Notes: a model not told the origin generated them from the sequence alone. 64,000 bases of DNA from Paraburkholderia edwinii (GCF_019428685.1 NZ_CP080095.1:2294001-2358000), one strand, 5' to 3'; shown: positions 9,424 to 18,279, counted from the stretch's first letter. Numbers and translations are program-made.

Positions 9424-10068
9424 ATGCAGCATACGAAGCCGAATGAGATTCGCGCAACCGTGCGCGGCACGCTCCGGACGATCGCCGTTGCGCTGGTCGT
9501 TGCGAGCGCAACGATGGCGCCCGCGGCGCATGCGCAAAGCAATGCGGTGAAGGAACTGGCCGCGCCGCCGCCGATCCAGTTGCCGCTGAAGCCGAGCGCC
9601 GAATTCGCGAAGTTTCCGCGCTACGCCGGCATGCTCGGTGCGCGGCAGATCGTGTTGCGGCTCGGGCCGAAAACCGACGATCCGTCCGGCGTGCATGGCG
9701 AATATCAGTTCACCGACAACGGCGAGGTGATCCTGATCGCCGGCGACCGCACGGACGATACACTCGAAGTCGAAGAGTCGAACGACGGCACGCATATCAC
9801 CGGCAACTGGGTCGGCAAGTTCGCCGCCGACGGCACGCTGACTGGCGAGCGTATGAACGTCGACGACTCGAACCCGCAGGAATTCGATTTGCGCCCGCTC
9901 GCGGCAGGGGCGGCCATACCACCGCCGACTGCACCCGCGGCGCCTGCAGCGCCCGCAGCAGCGGCGCCCGCCGCCCCAACAGCAACGACGCCGTCGCAGC
10001 AGCAAAGCGGCGCGCAAACCGGCGGCCAGGCCGTCAACGGCGTGAGCAACCTGCGCACTGGCGAATAA
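9424..10068 (+). CDS. Exported hypothetical protein with Ala/Pro-rich C-terminus
   Basis: A 214-residue protein of unknown function. Residues 1-38 form a signal peptide (basic start, hydrophobic IAVALVVASATMAPAA, cleavage after AHA before QSNAV). The middle (about 45-160) is a compact, acidic beta-like region with EYQFTDNGEVILIAGDR and GTHITGNWVGKF. Residues about 160-200 are an Ala/Pro/Thr low-complexity tail (APAAPAAPAAAAPAAP). I choose the ATG at 9424 because AGGA lies 9 bases upstream and it places the signal peptide at the terminus; ATG 9397 is the alternative. It lies 71 bp after bktB and may be co-transcribed. Confidence 0.7.
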   Translation: MQHTKPNEIRATVRGTLRTIAVALVVASATMAPAAHAQSNAVKELAAPPPIQLPLKPSAEFAKFPRYAGMLGARQIVLRLGPKTDDPSGVHGEYQFTDNGEVILIAGDRTDDTLEVEESNDGTHITGNWVGKFAADGTLTGERMNVDDSNPQEFDLRPLAAGAAIPPPTAPAAPAAPAAAAPAAPTATTPSQQQSGAQTGGQAVNGVSNLRTGE

Positions 10069-10128
10069 CTTCAACGAGAAAAGCAGATCGGCAAAGCCCG
10101 GCCGGTCAAACCCCAGCGGAAAACGAAT

Positions 10129-11325
10129 ATGAGCCAATCCCCTCCGAAACACGGTTTGCAGACACGCATCGTCCATCCAAAGGATGACCTGACGCCGGGT
10201 TTCGAATCGTTATCGGTTCCGGTTGCACGTGCGTCGACGGTGATCTTCCCGGATCTCGCGACGATGCGTGCGCTCGACTGGCGCAATGACGCGCAGTGGC
10301 GCTATGGCCTGCACGCGACGCCGACCGCGATCGTGCTCGCACAGCGGCTCGCGGCGATCGAAGGCGGCAATCACACGCTGTTGCAGCCGTCGGGGCTGTC
10401 GTCGATCTCGAATGTGTACTTCGGGTTCGTGAAGTCCGGCGACGACGTGCTCGTGCCCGATAACGCGTACTCCCCGAATCGCGATCACGGCGACTGGCTC
10501 GCGCGCGACTTCGGCGTGACCGTGCGCTACTACGATCCGATGATCGGCGCGCGTATCGCCGATCTGATCCAGCCGAACACGCGCTTGATCTGGCTCGAAG
10601 CGCCGGGCTCGGTGACGATGGAAGTGCCCGATATTCCTGCCATCACGGCGGTCGCGCGCGCGCACAACATCGTGACAGCGATCGACAACACATGGTCCGC
10701 GGGCATTGCGTTCCGGCCGTTCGACCATGGCGTCGACATCTCGGTGCAGGCACTGACGAAGTATCAATCGGGCGGTGCGGATGTGCTGATGGGCGCGACG
10801 ATTACGGCAGACAAGGCGCTGCATCACAAGCTGAAACTGGCGCGTATGCGCATGGGCCTAGGCGTCTCGTCGGATGACTGCTCGCTGGTTCTGCGCAGCC
10901 TGCCGACCATGCAGGTGCGCTTCGAGCAGCACGACCGCACCGCGCTCTCGCTCGCCAGGTGGTTGAAGACGCGCCCTGAGATCGCCGCGGTGCTGCATCC
11001 CGCGCTGCCCGATTGCCCGGGCCACGAGTTCTATCAGCGCGATTTCACTGGCGCCGGCGGCCTGTTTTCGGTCGTGTTCGACGAACGCTACAGCGCCGCG
11101 CAGATCGATACGTTCTGCGAGTCGCTCGAACTGTTTGCGATCGGCTGGAGCTGGGGTGGGGTCGCGAGCCTCGTGATGCCGTACGACGTCGCGTCGATGC
11201 GCAGCGCGTCCGCATGGCCGTACCGCGGTACGCTGGTGCGTTTCTTCATGGGGCTCGAGGACGAGGCGGACTTGCGCGCGGATATCGAACACTGCCTCGG
11301 TGCACTTGAGGCGCTTGCCGGCTGA
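10129..11325 (+). CDS. metC: Cystathionine beta-lyase
   Basis: PLP-dependent Cys/Met metabolism enzyme (398 residues) that cleaves cystathionine to homocysteine, pyruvate and ammonia in the cytoplasm. The PLP-binding Lys is Lys211 in ALTKYQSGGADVLMG; AIDNTWSAG holds the Asp that contacts the pyridine nitrogen; the phosphate-binding segment is near QPSGLSS. SWGGVASLVMP near the C-terminus favours cystathionine beta-lyase over gamma-synthase. The ATG follows a GGAAA stretch. It is convergent with serB, with 130 bp between the stops and no clear terminator seen. Confidence 0.9.
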   Translation: MSQSPPKHGLQTRIVHPKDDLTPGFESLSVPVARASTVIFPDLATMRALDWRNDAQWRYGLHATPTAIVLAQRLAAIEGGNHTLLQPSGLSSISNVYFGFVKSGDDVLVPDNAYSPNRDHGDWLARDFGVTVRYYDPMIGARIADLIQPNTRLIWLEAPGSVTMEVPDIPAITAVARAHNIVTAIDNTWSAGIAFRPFDHGVDISVQALTKYQSGGADVLMGATITADKALHHKLKLARMRMGLGVSSDDCSLVLRSLPTMQVRFEQHDRTALSLARWLKTRPEIAAVLHPALPDCPGHEFYQRDFTGAGGLFSVVFDERYSAAQIDTFCESLELFAIGWSWGGVASLVMPYDVASMRSASAWPYRGTLVRFFMGLEDEADLRADIEHCLGALEALAG

Positions 11326-11455
11326 CAGCAGCGCTGAATCGCGCGCGAAATGACGCGGCCATGCGCCGCGTTCAGTCGAGAACGGCTCGTCGCCGCGCAA
11401 GGCGGCCCGGCAAACGCATATCAAGCACGCGCGGCAGCTCGGGCCGCCCGCGTAC

Positions 11456-12301
11456 TCAAGCTGAAAAAAGCCTTAGCAACCCGTCGAGCCCGACGTAATT
11501 GAACGCGACGCTCGCCGCTTCGCGCACCACGGGCTTCGCGCGAAACGCGACGGAAAGCCCCGCATCGGCCATCATCTTCAGATCATTCGAACCGTCGCCG
11601 AGTGCGATCGCACGGCTCGGTTCGATGCCAAGCGTCGCGCACGTTTCGCGCAGCGTGCGCGCCTTGACATCCGCGTTGACGATCTCACCGAGCACGCGCC
11701 CGGTCAGCTTGCCGTCGACAATTTCCAGCGTATTCGCGCGCGTGAAATCCAGCTTCAGGCGCGCCCGCAGTTTTTCGGTGAAGAACGTGAAGCCGCCCGA
11801 CACGAGCAGCGTCTTGAGCCCCGCGGCCTTCGCGCCCGCGAGCATCCGTTCGGCGCCCGGCGACAGCTGCAGCCGTTCTTCGTAGACGCGCTCGAGCGCA
11901 CTCGCATCGAGCCCCTTGAGCAACGCGACGCGCCGCGTGAGGCTCTCGTTGAAGTCCTTGATCTCGCCGCGCATCGACGCTTCGGTAATCGCGGCGACTT
12001 CGGCCTTGAGCCCGCAAAAATCGGCGATTTCGTCGATGCATTCGATCGTGATCAGCGTCGAATCCATATCCATCGCGACGAGGCCGAAGTTCGTGAGGCG
12101 CTGGCCCGGTTCGACGAACGCGTAGTCGAGCTGATGGGTGCCGCAGTACACCTCGAGATCCGCGCGCTGGGCCACGTTGACGTTGTCGACGCGAATCGCG
12201 TGTTCATCGATGACGACGGCCGGCGAGCCGTGCGCAAGCGCGGCAAGCGGTTTGCGATGATCGGCGGAAAGCGGCACAGGGCTTTGAATGACGAGGTTCA
12301 T
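11456..12301 (-). CDS. serB: Phosphoserine phosphatase
   Basis: HAD-superfamily enzyme for the last step of serine synthesis, O-phosphoserine to serine. The start at 12299-12301 gives 281 residues beginning MNLVIQSPVPLSA; an earlier in-frame start (12553) would add 84 residues unlike the family. An N-terminal ACT-like segment is followed by the HAD core: motif I AMDMDSTLITIECIDEIA (about residue 79 on), motif II Ser in LLVSGGFTFF, and motif III/IV GDGSNDLKMMADAG. The gene is divergent from ku across a 372-bp region that contains two dyad repeats. Confidence 0.94.
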   Translation of the reverse strand: MNLVIQSPVPLSADHRKPLAALAHGSPAVVIDEHAIRVDNVNVAQRADLEVYCGTHQLDYAFVEPGQRLTNFGLVAMDMDSTLITIECIDEIADFCGLKAEVAAITEASMRGEIKDFNESLTRRVALLKGLDASALERVYEERLQLSPGAERMLAGAKAAGLKTLLVSGGFTFFTEKLRARLKLDFTRANTLEIVDGKLTGRVLGEIVNADVKARTLRETCATLGIEPSRAIALGDGSNDLKMMADAGLSVAFRAKPVVREAASVAFNYVGLDGLLRLFSA

Positions 12302-12369
12302 GTCGACGCGGAAAAGGGCTGGAAAGCAGGGGCCACAAAGCACGGCTAAAAAGCGCGCGCAAAAATGAT

Positions 12370-12402
12370 GCAGAAAATCTGCGTGTGGCGCAGAAAATCT
12401 GC
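12370..12402. promoter_or_regulatory. Two tandem dyads GCAGAAAATCTGC in the serB-ku intergenic region
   Basis: The 372-bp gap 12302-12673 between divergent serB and ku contains two identical 13-bp elements, GCAGAAAATCTGC at 12370-12382 and 12390-12402, each a dyad GCAGA-AAA-TCTGC, with centres exactly 20 bp apart, close to two helical turns. On the minus strand a -10-like TACAAT (12405-12410) directly abuts the second copy, so a protein bound there would cover the start point of a serB transcript. This looks like a cooperative operator; the binding protein is unknown. The remaining gap up to ku holds no gene I can support. Confidence 0.55.
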
Positions 12403-12673
12403 ATATTGTAACGGGTGCGGCTCGGTCCCCCGGCAGGGTTGCGACTTGCGCATATATCGACGCGTACCGCAGCGCGGCCGTCGCTTCGCCGCGAGGCTTG
12501 GTGCCCAACATTCGCCGCAACCGGCCCCGCATGTTTTGCCGCCCGCCGCGCAACTCTTACAGCCCGCCCACGGCGCGATACGCACACGAATCTGCGCGCC
12601 TGCGCGGCGACGCACGGAAAGCCGCGTGGCATGCTTGCTGCTTCAACCGAAGTCTGAACCTCGGGAGCGCACG

Positions 12674-13669
12674 ATGGCACATATGATCTGGAAGGGCGCA
12701 ATCAGCTTCGGTCTCGTGCACGTGCCGGTGCAGCTGTACCCGGCGACGCAATCGGAGAAGGTCGGCTTTAATCTGCTCGACAAGCGCTCGATCGACCCGA
12801 TCGGCTACAAGCAGATCAACAAGCGCACCGGCAAAGAGGTTGCGCGCGAGAACATCGTGCGCGGCTTCGAGTACGAGAAGGGCAAGTATGTCGTGATGTC
12901 CGATGCGGAAATTCGTTCTGCGAACCCGGAATCGACGCAGACGGTCGACATTCTCGCGTTCGTCGAAGCGCCGGAAATCTCGTTCCTGTATCTCGATACG
13001 CCTTATTACCTGACGCCCGATCGCAAGGGCGAAAAAGTCTATGCGCTCCTGCGCGAGGCGCTCAGGGAGAGCGGCAAGGTCGGCATTGCGAACGTCGTGA
13101 TGCATAACAAGCAGCATCTTGCCGCGCTGATTCCGATCGGGCCGGTGCTCGCGCTGAATACGTTGCGCTGGGCCGGCGAGGTTCGATCGTACGACGAACT
13201 GAAACTGCCGGACGAAAATCGCAAGAAGGCCGGCGTCACGCCGCGCGAACTCGAGATGGCGAAAAAGCTGATCGACGATATGAGCGACACGTGGGACCCG
13301 TCCGCGTACCACGACACGTTTCACGACGACATCATGGCGCTCGTCGACCGCAAGATCGGCGAGGGCAAGACCGAGGAAATCGGCGAGGTCGAGGAGCCGG
13401 CCGAAACGCGGCCGAGCGCTGACATTCTCGATCTGTCGGAGCTGCTCAAGCGCAGCCTCGGAAAAGGGAAGGCCACGCGGAAGACGGCGGCGAAAGCGAC
13501 AGGCAAAGCCACAGCGAAGTCCGCGCGTGCGCGCGCGAACGGCAACGAGGAAGCCGATGATGATGCGGAAGAAGAAGCCCGTCCCGCACCGCGCCGCGCC
13601 GCAAAGAGCAAGACGCCTGCGCGGCGAACCGCAAGCAGTCCGAGCGCGCGCAAACGCCGCGCTGCCTAG
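12674..13669 (+). CDS. ku: Ku DNA end-binding protein (bacterial NHEJ)
   Basis: Homodimeric ring protein that binds DNA double-strand ends and recruits LigD for non-homologous end joining. It is 331 residues. The Ku core occupies residues 1 to about 255 (MAHMIWKGAISFGLVHVPV start, LYLDTPYYLTPDRKGEKVYA in the middle). The C-terminal tail from about 265 is strongly basic and Ala/Lys/Arg-rich (KATRKTAAKATGKATAKSAR, then an acidic patch, then RRAAKSKTPARR), the DNA-binding extension seen in many proteobacterial Ku proteins. The ATG at 12674 has GGGAG 10 bases upstream and matches the family start. ligD begins 37 bp after the stop, so the two form an operon. Confidence 0.95.
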   Translation: MAHMIWKGAISFGLVHVPVQLYPATQSEKVGFNLLDKRSIDPIGYKQINKRTGKEVARENIVRGFEYEKGKYVVMSDAEIRSANPESTQTVDILAFVEAPEISFLYLDTPYYLTPDRKGEKVYALLREALRESGKVGIANVVMHNKQHLAALIPIGPVLALNTLRWAGEVRSYDELKLPDENRKKAGVTPRELEMAKKLIDDMSDTWDPSAYHDTFHDDIMALVDRKIGEGKTEEIGEVEEPAETRPSADILDLSELLKRSLGKGKATRKTAAKATGKATAKSARARANGNEEADDDAEEEARPAPRRAAKSKTPARRTASSPSARKRRAA

Positions 13670-13706
13670 GCGTGCCGCCTCATGGAGCCAACCGTCACGA
13701 TGAATC

Positions 13707-16700
13707 ATGGCCGACAAACTCGAGACCTATCACCGCAAACGACGCTTCGATGAAACACCCGAACCGTCCGGTGCGACCGCGCGGCGCAAAACCGGCAGCC
13801 GCAGCGCGGGCGCCGCGCGCAAGTCGACGCACGCGCTTGCCTTCGTCATTCAGGAGCACGATGCGCGGCGTCTTCACTACGATTTCCGGCTCGAACTCGA
13901 CGGCACGCTGAAATCGTGGGCGGTGCCGAAAGGACCGAGCCTCGATCCGTCGGTGAAGCGCCTCGCCGTGCACGTTGAAGACCATCCGCTCGACTATGGG
14001 TCGTTCGAGGGCACGATTCCGGAAGGCCACTATGGCGCGGGCGACGTGATCGTCTGGGACCGCGGCACGTGGGAGCCCGTCGGCGGCGAGGACGAGGCGC
14101 GCGCGGCCTACGAAGCGGGCAAGCTCAAGTTCCAGTTGCACGGCGACAAGCTGCATGGCGGCTGGACGCTCGTGCGCAGCCATATGCGCGGCAGCGGCGA
14201 CAAGGAGCAGTGGCTGCTCATCAAGGAGCGTGACGGCGAAGCGCATGGCGAAAGCGAATTCGACGTGCTCGATGCGTATCCGGGCAGCGTGCTGTCCGAT
14301 GCGCCGGGTGCGCGAGATACAGGTGCTGCAGATGGCGATGGCAAAGCCGGTCGAGTCGCGGCAAAAGGCGCGCAGGGCACACGCAAGCGCGCGACTACGC
14401 AAGGCGCGCACGGACCCAGCGACAGCGCCGCCAACGGTAGCCGGACCTCGCGTCGCAAAGTGGCCGCTTCGCTCGGCGCCACCGCGCTCGCGCAGCCGAA
14501 CACGACACGCCGTGCGAGCGCCGCGAAGCGCGCCGGCCACCCCGACATCGTCGCGACGCGCAACAGCGAGTCGCTGCGCGAACTCGCCCAAACACCCGCG
14601 ATCGAAGGCGCGAAAAAGGCCTCGCTGCCCACCGCGATGAAACCGGAACTCGCCACGCTCGTGGATACGCCGCCTGCCGGCGATGCATGGGTCTATGAGA
14701 TCAAGTTTGACGGCTACCGAGTGCTCGCCCGCATCGATCGTCGCCAGGCCAAGGACCCGGTGCGCATCTTCACGCGCGCGGGCAACGACTGGACCGAAAA
14801 ATTCAGCAAGCAGGCGAAGGCATTCGCGAACGTCGGCGTCGACACCGCCTGGCTCGACGGCGAAGCCGTAGTGCTCGACGAGCATGGCGTACCGAGCTTT
14901 CAGGCGCTGCAAAACGCATTCGATACGCACCGCGAACGCGACATCACCGTGTACCTGTTCGATGTGCCGTACCTGAATGGCTACGACCTGCGCGAGGTGC
15001 CGCTCGAACAACGCCGCGCCTTGCTGCGCGCGCTGCTCGAACCGCTCGACGACGACGCGTTGCGCTACTCGGCCGACTTCGGCACCGACGCTGACGCACT
15101 GCTTAAAAGCGCGTGCGAGATGTCGCTCGAAGGCATCATCGGCAAGCGGCGCGACAGCCGCTATGCGTCAGGCCGCTCGTCGGCGTGGATCAAGCTCAAA
15201 TGCCGGCGGCGCCAGGAGTTCGTGATCGGCGGCTATACGGAACCGGGCGGTAGCCGCGCGGATTTCGGCGCGTTGCTGCTCGGCGTCTACGACGAAGACG
15301 GCAAGCTCCGTTATGCGGGCCGCGTCGGCACGGGCTTCGATGCGAAGCGGCTGCGCGCCGTGAAAAAAGAGCTCGACGCGCGCGAGACCTCAAAGATGCC
15401 GTTCGCGAGCGTGCCGAGCGAACGCAGCCGGACACCCGTGCATTGGGTCAAGCCCGAGCTGGTCGCCGAATGCAATTTCGCCGAATTGACCGATGAAGGC
15501 ATCGTTCGCCAGGCCTCGTTTATCAGCCTGCGCAGCGATAAACCCGCGCGACAGATCGTGATCGAAGCACCGCGCAAAGGAGCTGATGTGCAACAGACCA
15601 GTGACGAAGAGACTGCCGCTTCGCGAAGCACACCGCGCACGAAGACGCGCGCGGCGGCGTCGCAGGGCGCAGCGAAAGACGACGGCACGGCGGCAACGAA
15701 ACGCGCCGGCAAGGCGTCCGCTTCACGCAAAGCCGCGCACTCTGAAAGCGACAATGAGCCCGAAGCGGCGCCCGCCTCGCGCACGTCGAAAGCGAAGGGC
15801 GCCACGCAGACCGTCGCAGGCGTGCGCATTTCGCATCCGGACCGCGTGATCGACAAGCACACCGACACCCGGAAGATCGAGCTCGTGCGCTACTACGAAT
15901 CGGTGGCCGACTGGATGTTGCCGCATCTGCGCGATCGCCCGGTGTCGCTCGTGCGCGCGCCCGAGGACATCGGCGGCGAGCTGTTTTTCCAGAAGCACGC
16001 GGAAAAGCTGTCGATTCCGAATATCACGCAGCACCCGGGGCTCGACCCCGGACACCCGTCGCTGATTACGATCGATAGCGCGAAGGCGCTGGTCGGCGCG
16101 GCGCAGATGGGCACGATCGAACTGCATACCTGGAACGCGGTGGCGTCGAATATCGAGAAGCCTGATCGCGTCGTGTTCGATCTCGATCCGGATGCGGCGC
16201 TCGGCTGGGAGCGCATGATCGAAGCCGCGCAACTGACGCACACGCTGCTCGACGAACTGGGGCTGGTGTCGTTCTGCAAAACGAGTGGCGGCAAGGGCCT
16301 GCATATCGTGGTGCCGCTCACGAAACACGAGGGCTGGGACGAAGTGAAGGCGTTCTCGCAGGCTGTCGCGCAGCATATGGCGACGACGCTGCCGAAAAAC
16401 TTCGCCGCGAAGATGGGCGCGCAGAACCGCAAGGGCAAGATTTTCGTCGACTACCTGCGTAACAACCGCGGCTCGAGCACGGTCGCTGCGTATTCTGCAC
16501 GCGCGCGCCCGGGCCTTGGCGTCTCGGTGCCGCTGACATGGGATGAAGTGCCGGAAACGACGGCCGGCGACCAGTGGAATATCGCGAATCTGCACGAGCG
16601 CTTGCAGTCATTGCGCGAGGATCCGTGGGCCGCTTACGCGAAGACGCGGCAGCGCATCACGGCGGCGATGCGAAAACGCCTCGCGGGCGAACGCGGGTAG
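13707..16700 (+). CDS. ligD: Multifunctional ATP-dependent DNA ligase LigD
   Basis: A 997-residue NHEJ enzyme with end-processing, gap-filling and sealing activities in one chain. Order of domains: 3'-phosphoesterase (residues about 35-190; HDARRLHYDFRLELDG with His51, His57, Asp59), a basic Ala/Ser/Thr-rich linker (about 195-300), ATP-dependent ligase (about 310-625; EIKFDGYRV with adenylated Lys333), a second disordered linker (about 630-705) and the archaeo-eukaryotic primase-like polymerase (about 710-990; FDLDPD with metal ligands Asp825 and Asp827, KTSGGKGLHI). The order PE-Lig-Pol is the Pseudomonas/Burkholderia type, unlike the mycobacterial Pol-PE-Lig. It is co-directional with ku. 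Confidence 0.95.
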   Translation: MADKLETYHRKRRFDETPEPSGATARRKTGSRSAGAARKSTHALAFVIQEHDARRLHYDFRLELDGTLKSWAVPKGPSLDPSVKRLAVHVEDHPLDYGSFEGTIPEGHYGAGDVIVWDRGTWEPVGGEDEARAAYEAGKLKFQLHGDKLHGGWTLVRSHMRGSGDKEQWLLIKERDGEAHGESEFDVLDAYPGSVLSDAPGARDTGAADGDGKAGRVAAKGAQGTRKRATTQGAHGPSDSAANGSRTSRRKVAASLGATALAQPNTTRRASAAKRAGHPDIVATRNSESLRELAQTPAIEGAKKASLPTAMKPELATLVDTPPAGDAWVYEIKFDGYRVLARIDRRQAKDPVRIFTRAGNDWTEKFSKQAKAFANVGVDTAWLDGEAVVLDEHGVPSFQALQNAFDTHRERDITVYLFDVPYLNGYDLREVPLEQRRALLRALLEPLDDDALRYSADFGTDADALLKSACEMSLEGIIGKRRDSRYASGRSSAWIKLKCRRRQEFVIGGYTEPGGSRADFGALLLGVYDEDGKLRYAGRVGTGFDAKRLRAVKKELDARETSKMPFASVPSERSRTPVHWVKPELVAECNFAELTDEGIVRQASFISLRSDKPARQIVIEAPRKGADVQQTSDEETAASRSTPRTKTRAAASQGAAKDDGTAATKRAGKASASRKAAHSESDNEPEAAPASRTSKAKGATQTVAGVRISHPDRVIDKHTDTRKIELVRYYESVADWMLPHLRDRPVSLVRAPEDIGGELFFQKHAEKLSIPNITQHPGLDPGHPSLITIDSAKALVGAAQMGTIELHTWNAVASNIEKPDRVVFDLDPDAALGWERMIEAAQLTHTLLDELGLVSFCKTSGGKGLHIVVPLTKHEGWDEVKAFSQAVAQHMATTLPKNFAAKMGAQNRKGKIFVDYLRNNRGSSTVAAYSARARPGLGVSVPLTWDEVPETTAGDQWNIANLHERLQSLREDPWAAYAKTRQRITAAMRKRLAGERG

Positions 16701-16740
16701 CGGTTATACGGCCATGGCCACTCGCTATCCGCTGTCGACG

Positions 16741-16776
16741 CGAACCCGGATCCGAACCCGAACCCGAACCCGAACC
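16741..16776. repeat. Hexanucleotide tandem repeat CGAACC
   Basis: Six consecutive 6-bp units between ligD and the small hydrophilic gene; units 1 and 3-6 are CGAACC and unit 2 (CGGATC) is degenerate. It is followed by looser repeats of GTGGACCCAGG and GTAGACCCAGG. The gap 16701-16842 has no gene. Confidence 0.75.
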
Positions 16777-16842
16777 TAAACGTGGACCCAGGCGTAGACC
16801 CAGGTTCGGACCGAACCCCGAAACCAGACGGAGAACCCGATC

Positions 16843-17145
16843 ATGAAGACTTCGACTCAACGCGCAACCGGCGACCAGAAGCCGTCGGCCGAGCGCGACA
16901 AGCAGCACGTGGGGCGGCAGCACGCGTCGCATGAAGCGTCGGCGCCGTTGCCGCACGAGACCGATCAAAGCCCCGAATCGCAGCATGAGGACGATGCGCG
17001 CGGTATCGGCAAGCAGGCGCATCGCGACGTCGAGCAGGGCCTCGAAGACACGGACCGGCGCGGCGGCGATGACTATCAGGAGCGCACGCAGAACGACGCG
17101 CATGCGAACCGCAATTCGCGAGGCAAGGGCACGCGCAAACACTAA
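16843..17145 (+). CDS. Small very hydrophilic protein downstream of ligD
   Basis: A 100-residue protein with no hydrophobic segment, no cysteine and mostly His, Gln, Arg, Asp, Glu, Lys, Ser and Thr; it is predicted to be disordered. Stretches such as DDARGIGKQAHRDVEQGLED and RRGGDDYQERTQND resemble hydrophilin or stress-type proteins, but I do not recognise a named family. The ATG has GGAG 9 bases upstream, and the codon use is that of the neighbours. It follows ligD by 142 bp on the same strand, so it could be read with the NHEJ genes; a role in DNA repair or desiccation is only inference from position and composition. Confidence 0.6.
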   Translation: MKTSTQRATGDQKPSAERDKQHVGRQHASHEASAPLPHETDQSPESQHEDDARGIGKQAHRDVEQGLEDTDRRGGDDYQERTQNDAHANRNSRGKGTRKH

Positions 17146-17149
17146 CCGG

Positions 17150-17247
17150 CCGTCCGACGTCGCTTTATTAGGGGCTGTCCCATTACGGGCGGTCCCACGT
17201 CGCTTTATTACCACCCGTCCCAATGCGGGCCGTCCCAATACGGCGGG
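17150..17247. repeat. Imperfect 40-bp tandem repeat (about 2.4 copies) at the lysR 3' end
   Basis: Units 17150-17189, 17190-17229 and a partial 17230-17247. Each full unit contains ACGTCGCTTTATTA (17157-17170 and 17197-17210, identical) followed by GTCCCA-T/A-TRCGGG. The second copy supplies the LysR stop codon and the third encodes its last residues, so the LysR C-terminus was built from the repeat. Confidence 0.7.
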
Positions 17248-18158
17248 TCGCCGAAGCGTTCGGCCAGAAATTCGATAAACGCGAGCGTCTTCGGCGGCAC
17301 GAACGCGCGGCTCGGGTAGACGGCCCAGATCGCGACAGTCTCGGCAAGCGGATAGCTGTCGAGCACCGTGACGAGCGCGCCGCTCTTCAGATGCGGCGCG
17401 ACGTCCCACATCGACTTCAGCGCGATGCCGAAGCCGTCGAGCAGCGCGTCGCGAATCACTTCGCCGTTATCGGTTGCGAGCCGTCCTTCGACGCGTACGC
17501 TGACCGGTCCCGCAGGCGTCACGAACGACCAGTCGCGCTGCTCCGACAACACGATGCACTCGTGCGCGGCAAGGTCCGACGGATGATGCGGCGCACCGTG
17601 TTCGGCGAGATAGGCGGGCGCGCAGCACAGTACGCGCCGGTTCGCCGCGAGCCGCCGCGCGACCAGCGACGAATCCTTGAGTGCGCCGATGCGGATGGCG
17701 AGATCGACACCGCCGTCGACGAGATCGACGATGTGATCGGTTAGCCGCAAATCGACGCTGACGCCGGGATAGCGCCGCAGAAACGCCGCGATCGCCGGCG
17801 ACACATGCTGGCGCCCGAACGACGACGGCATCGAGACGCGCAGCCGTCCCTGCGGCTCGGCCTGCGCGCGTCCGACCGATGCGCGCGCCGCGGCGGCCGC
17901 TTCGAGCAGCGTCTGCGCGCGGCTCATAAATACTTCGCCATCCTGCGTGAGGCTGATGCGGCGCGTGGTCCGATGCAGCAGGCGCGCGCCGAGTTCGTGC
18001 TCGAGGTTCGCGATGCGCGCGCTCGCCACTGCCGGCGAGAGCCCGAATTCGCGGCCGGCCGCCGACACATTCGCGAGCAGCGCCGCGCGCACGAACAGAG
18101 CGACGTCGAGCAGATCGAGCCTGTCGCGCGGATCGGGAGCGGGGGCGGCAAAGGTCAT
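17208..18158 (-). CDS. LysR-family transcriptional regulator
   Basis: A 316-residue regulator with an N-terminal winged helix-turn-helix (residues about 14-72; LSPAVASARIANLEHELGARL) and a periplasmic-binding-like effector domain (about 98-300). It is divergent from a zinc-type oxidoreductase gene 121 bp away, and LysR proteins typically control such a divergent neighbour (family knowledge); the effector is unknown. The C-terminus ends in an unusual DPPYWDGPHWDGW in which WDG occurs twice, encoded by the 40-bp repeat at 17150. The start ATG gives the usual length. Confidence 0.88.
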   Translation of the reverse strand: MTFAAPAPDPRDRLDLLDVALFVRAALLANVSAAGREFGLSPAVASARIANLEHELGARLLHRTTRRISLTQDGEVFMSRAQTLLEAAAAARASVGRAQAEPQGRLRVSMPSSFGRQHVSPAIAAFLRRYPGVSVDLRLTDHIVDLVDGGVDLAIRIGALKDSSLVARRLAANRRVLCCAPAYLAEHGAPHHPSDLAAHECIVLSEQRDWSFVTPAGPVSVRVEGRLATDNGEVIRDALLDGFGIALKSMWDVAPHLKSGALVTVLDSYPLAETVAIWAVYPSRAFVPPKTLAFIEFLAERFGDPPYWDGPHWDGW

Positions 18159-18233
18159 TCTTCGGAAATTCCTGAAAATGTTTTAGTGATTATCGCTGTT
18201 TTCGGCGAAGCGGCGAGTGACTACGATGTGTTC

Positions 18234-18259
18234 ATCTACACCGACGCATCTACACCGAC
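18234..18259. promoter_or_regulatory. 12-bp direct repeat between lysR and the oxidoreductase gene
   Basis: ATCTACACCGAC occurs at 18234-18245 and again at 18248-18259, a 14-bp period, 20 bases before the oxidoreductase ATG. It is either a regulatory site or a small duplication; no clear T-N11-A LysR box was identified around it. Confidence 0.4.
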
Positions 18260-18279
18260 ATCACTGAAAAGGAGCCGTC

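Noticed and set aside
12405..12433. Full serB promoter
   Set aside because: TACAAT is a fair -10, but the -35 position holds a GC-rich CCGGGG-like hexamer; reported only as context for the dyads.
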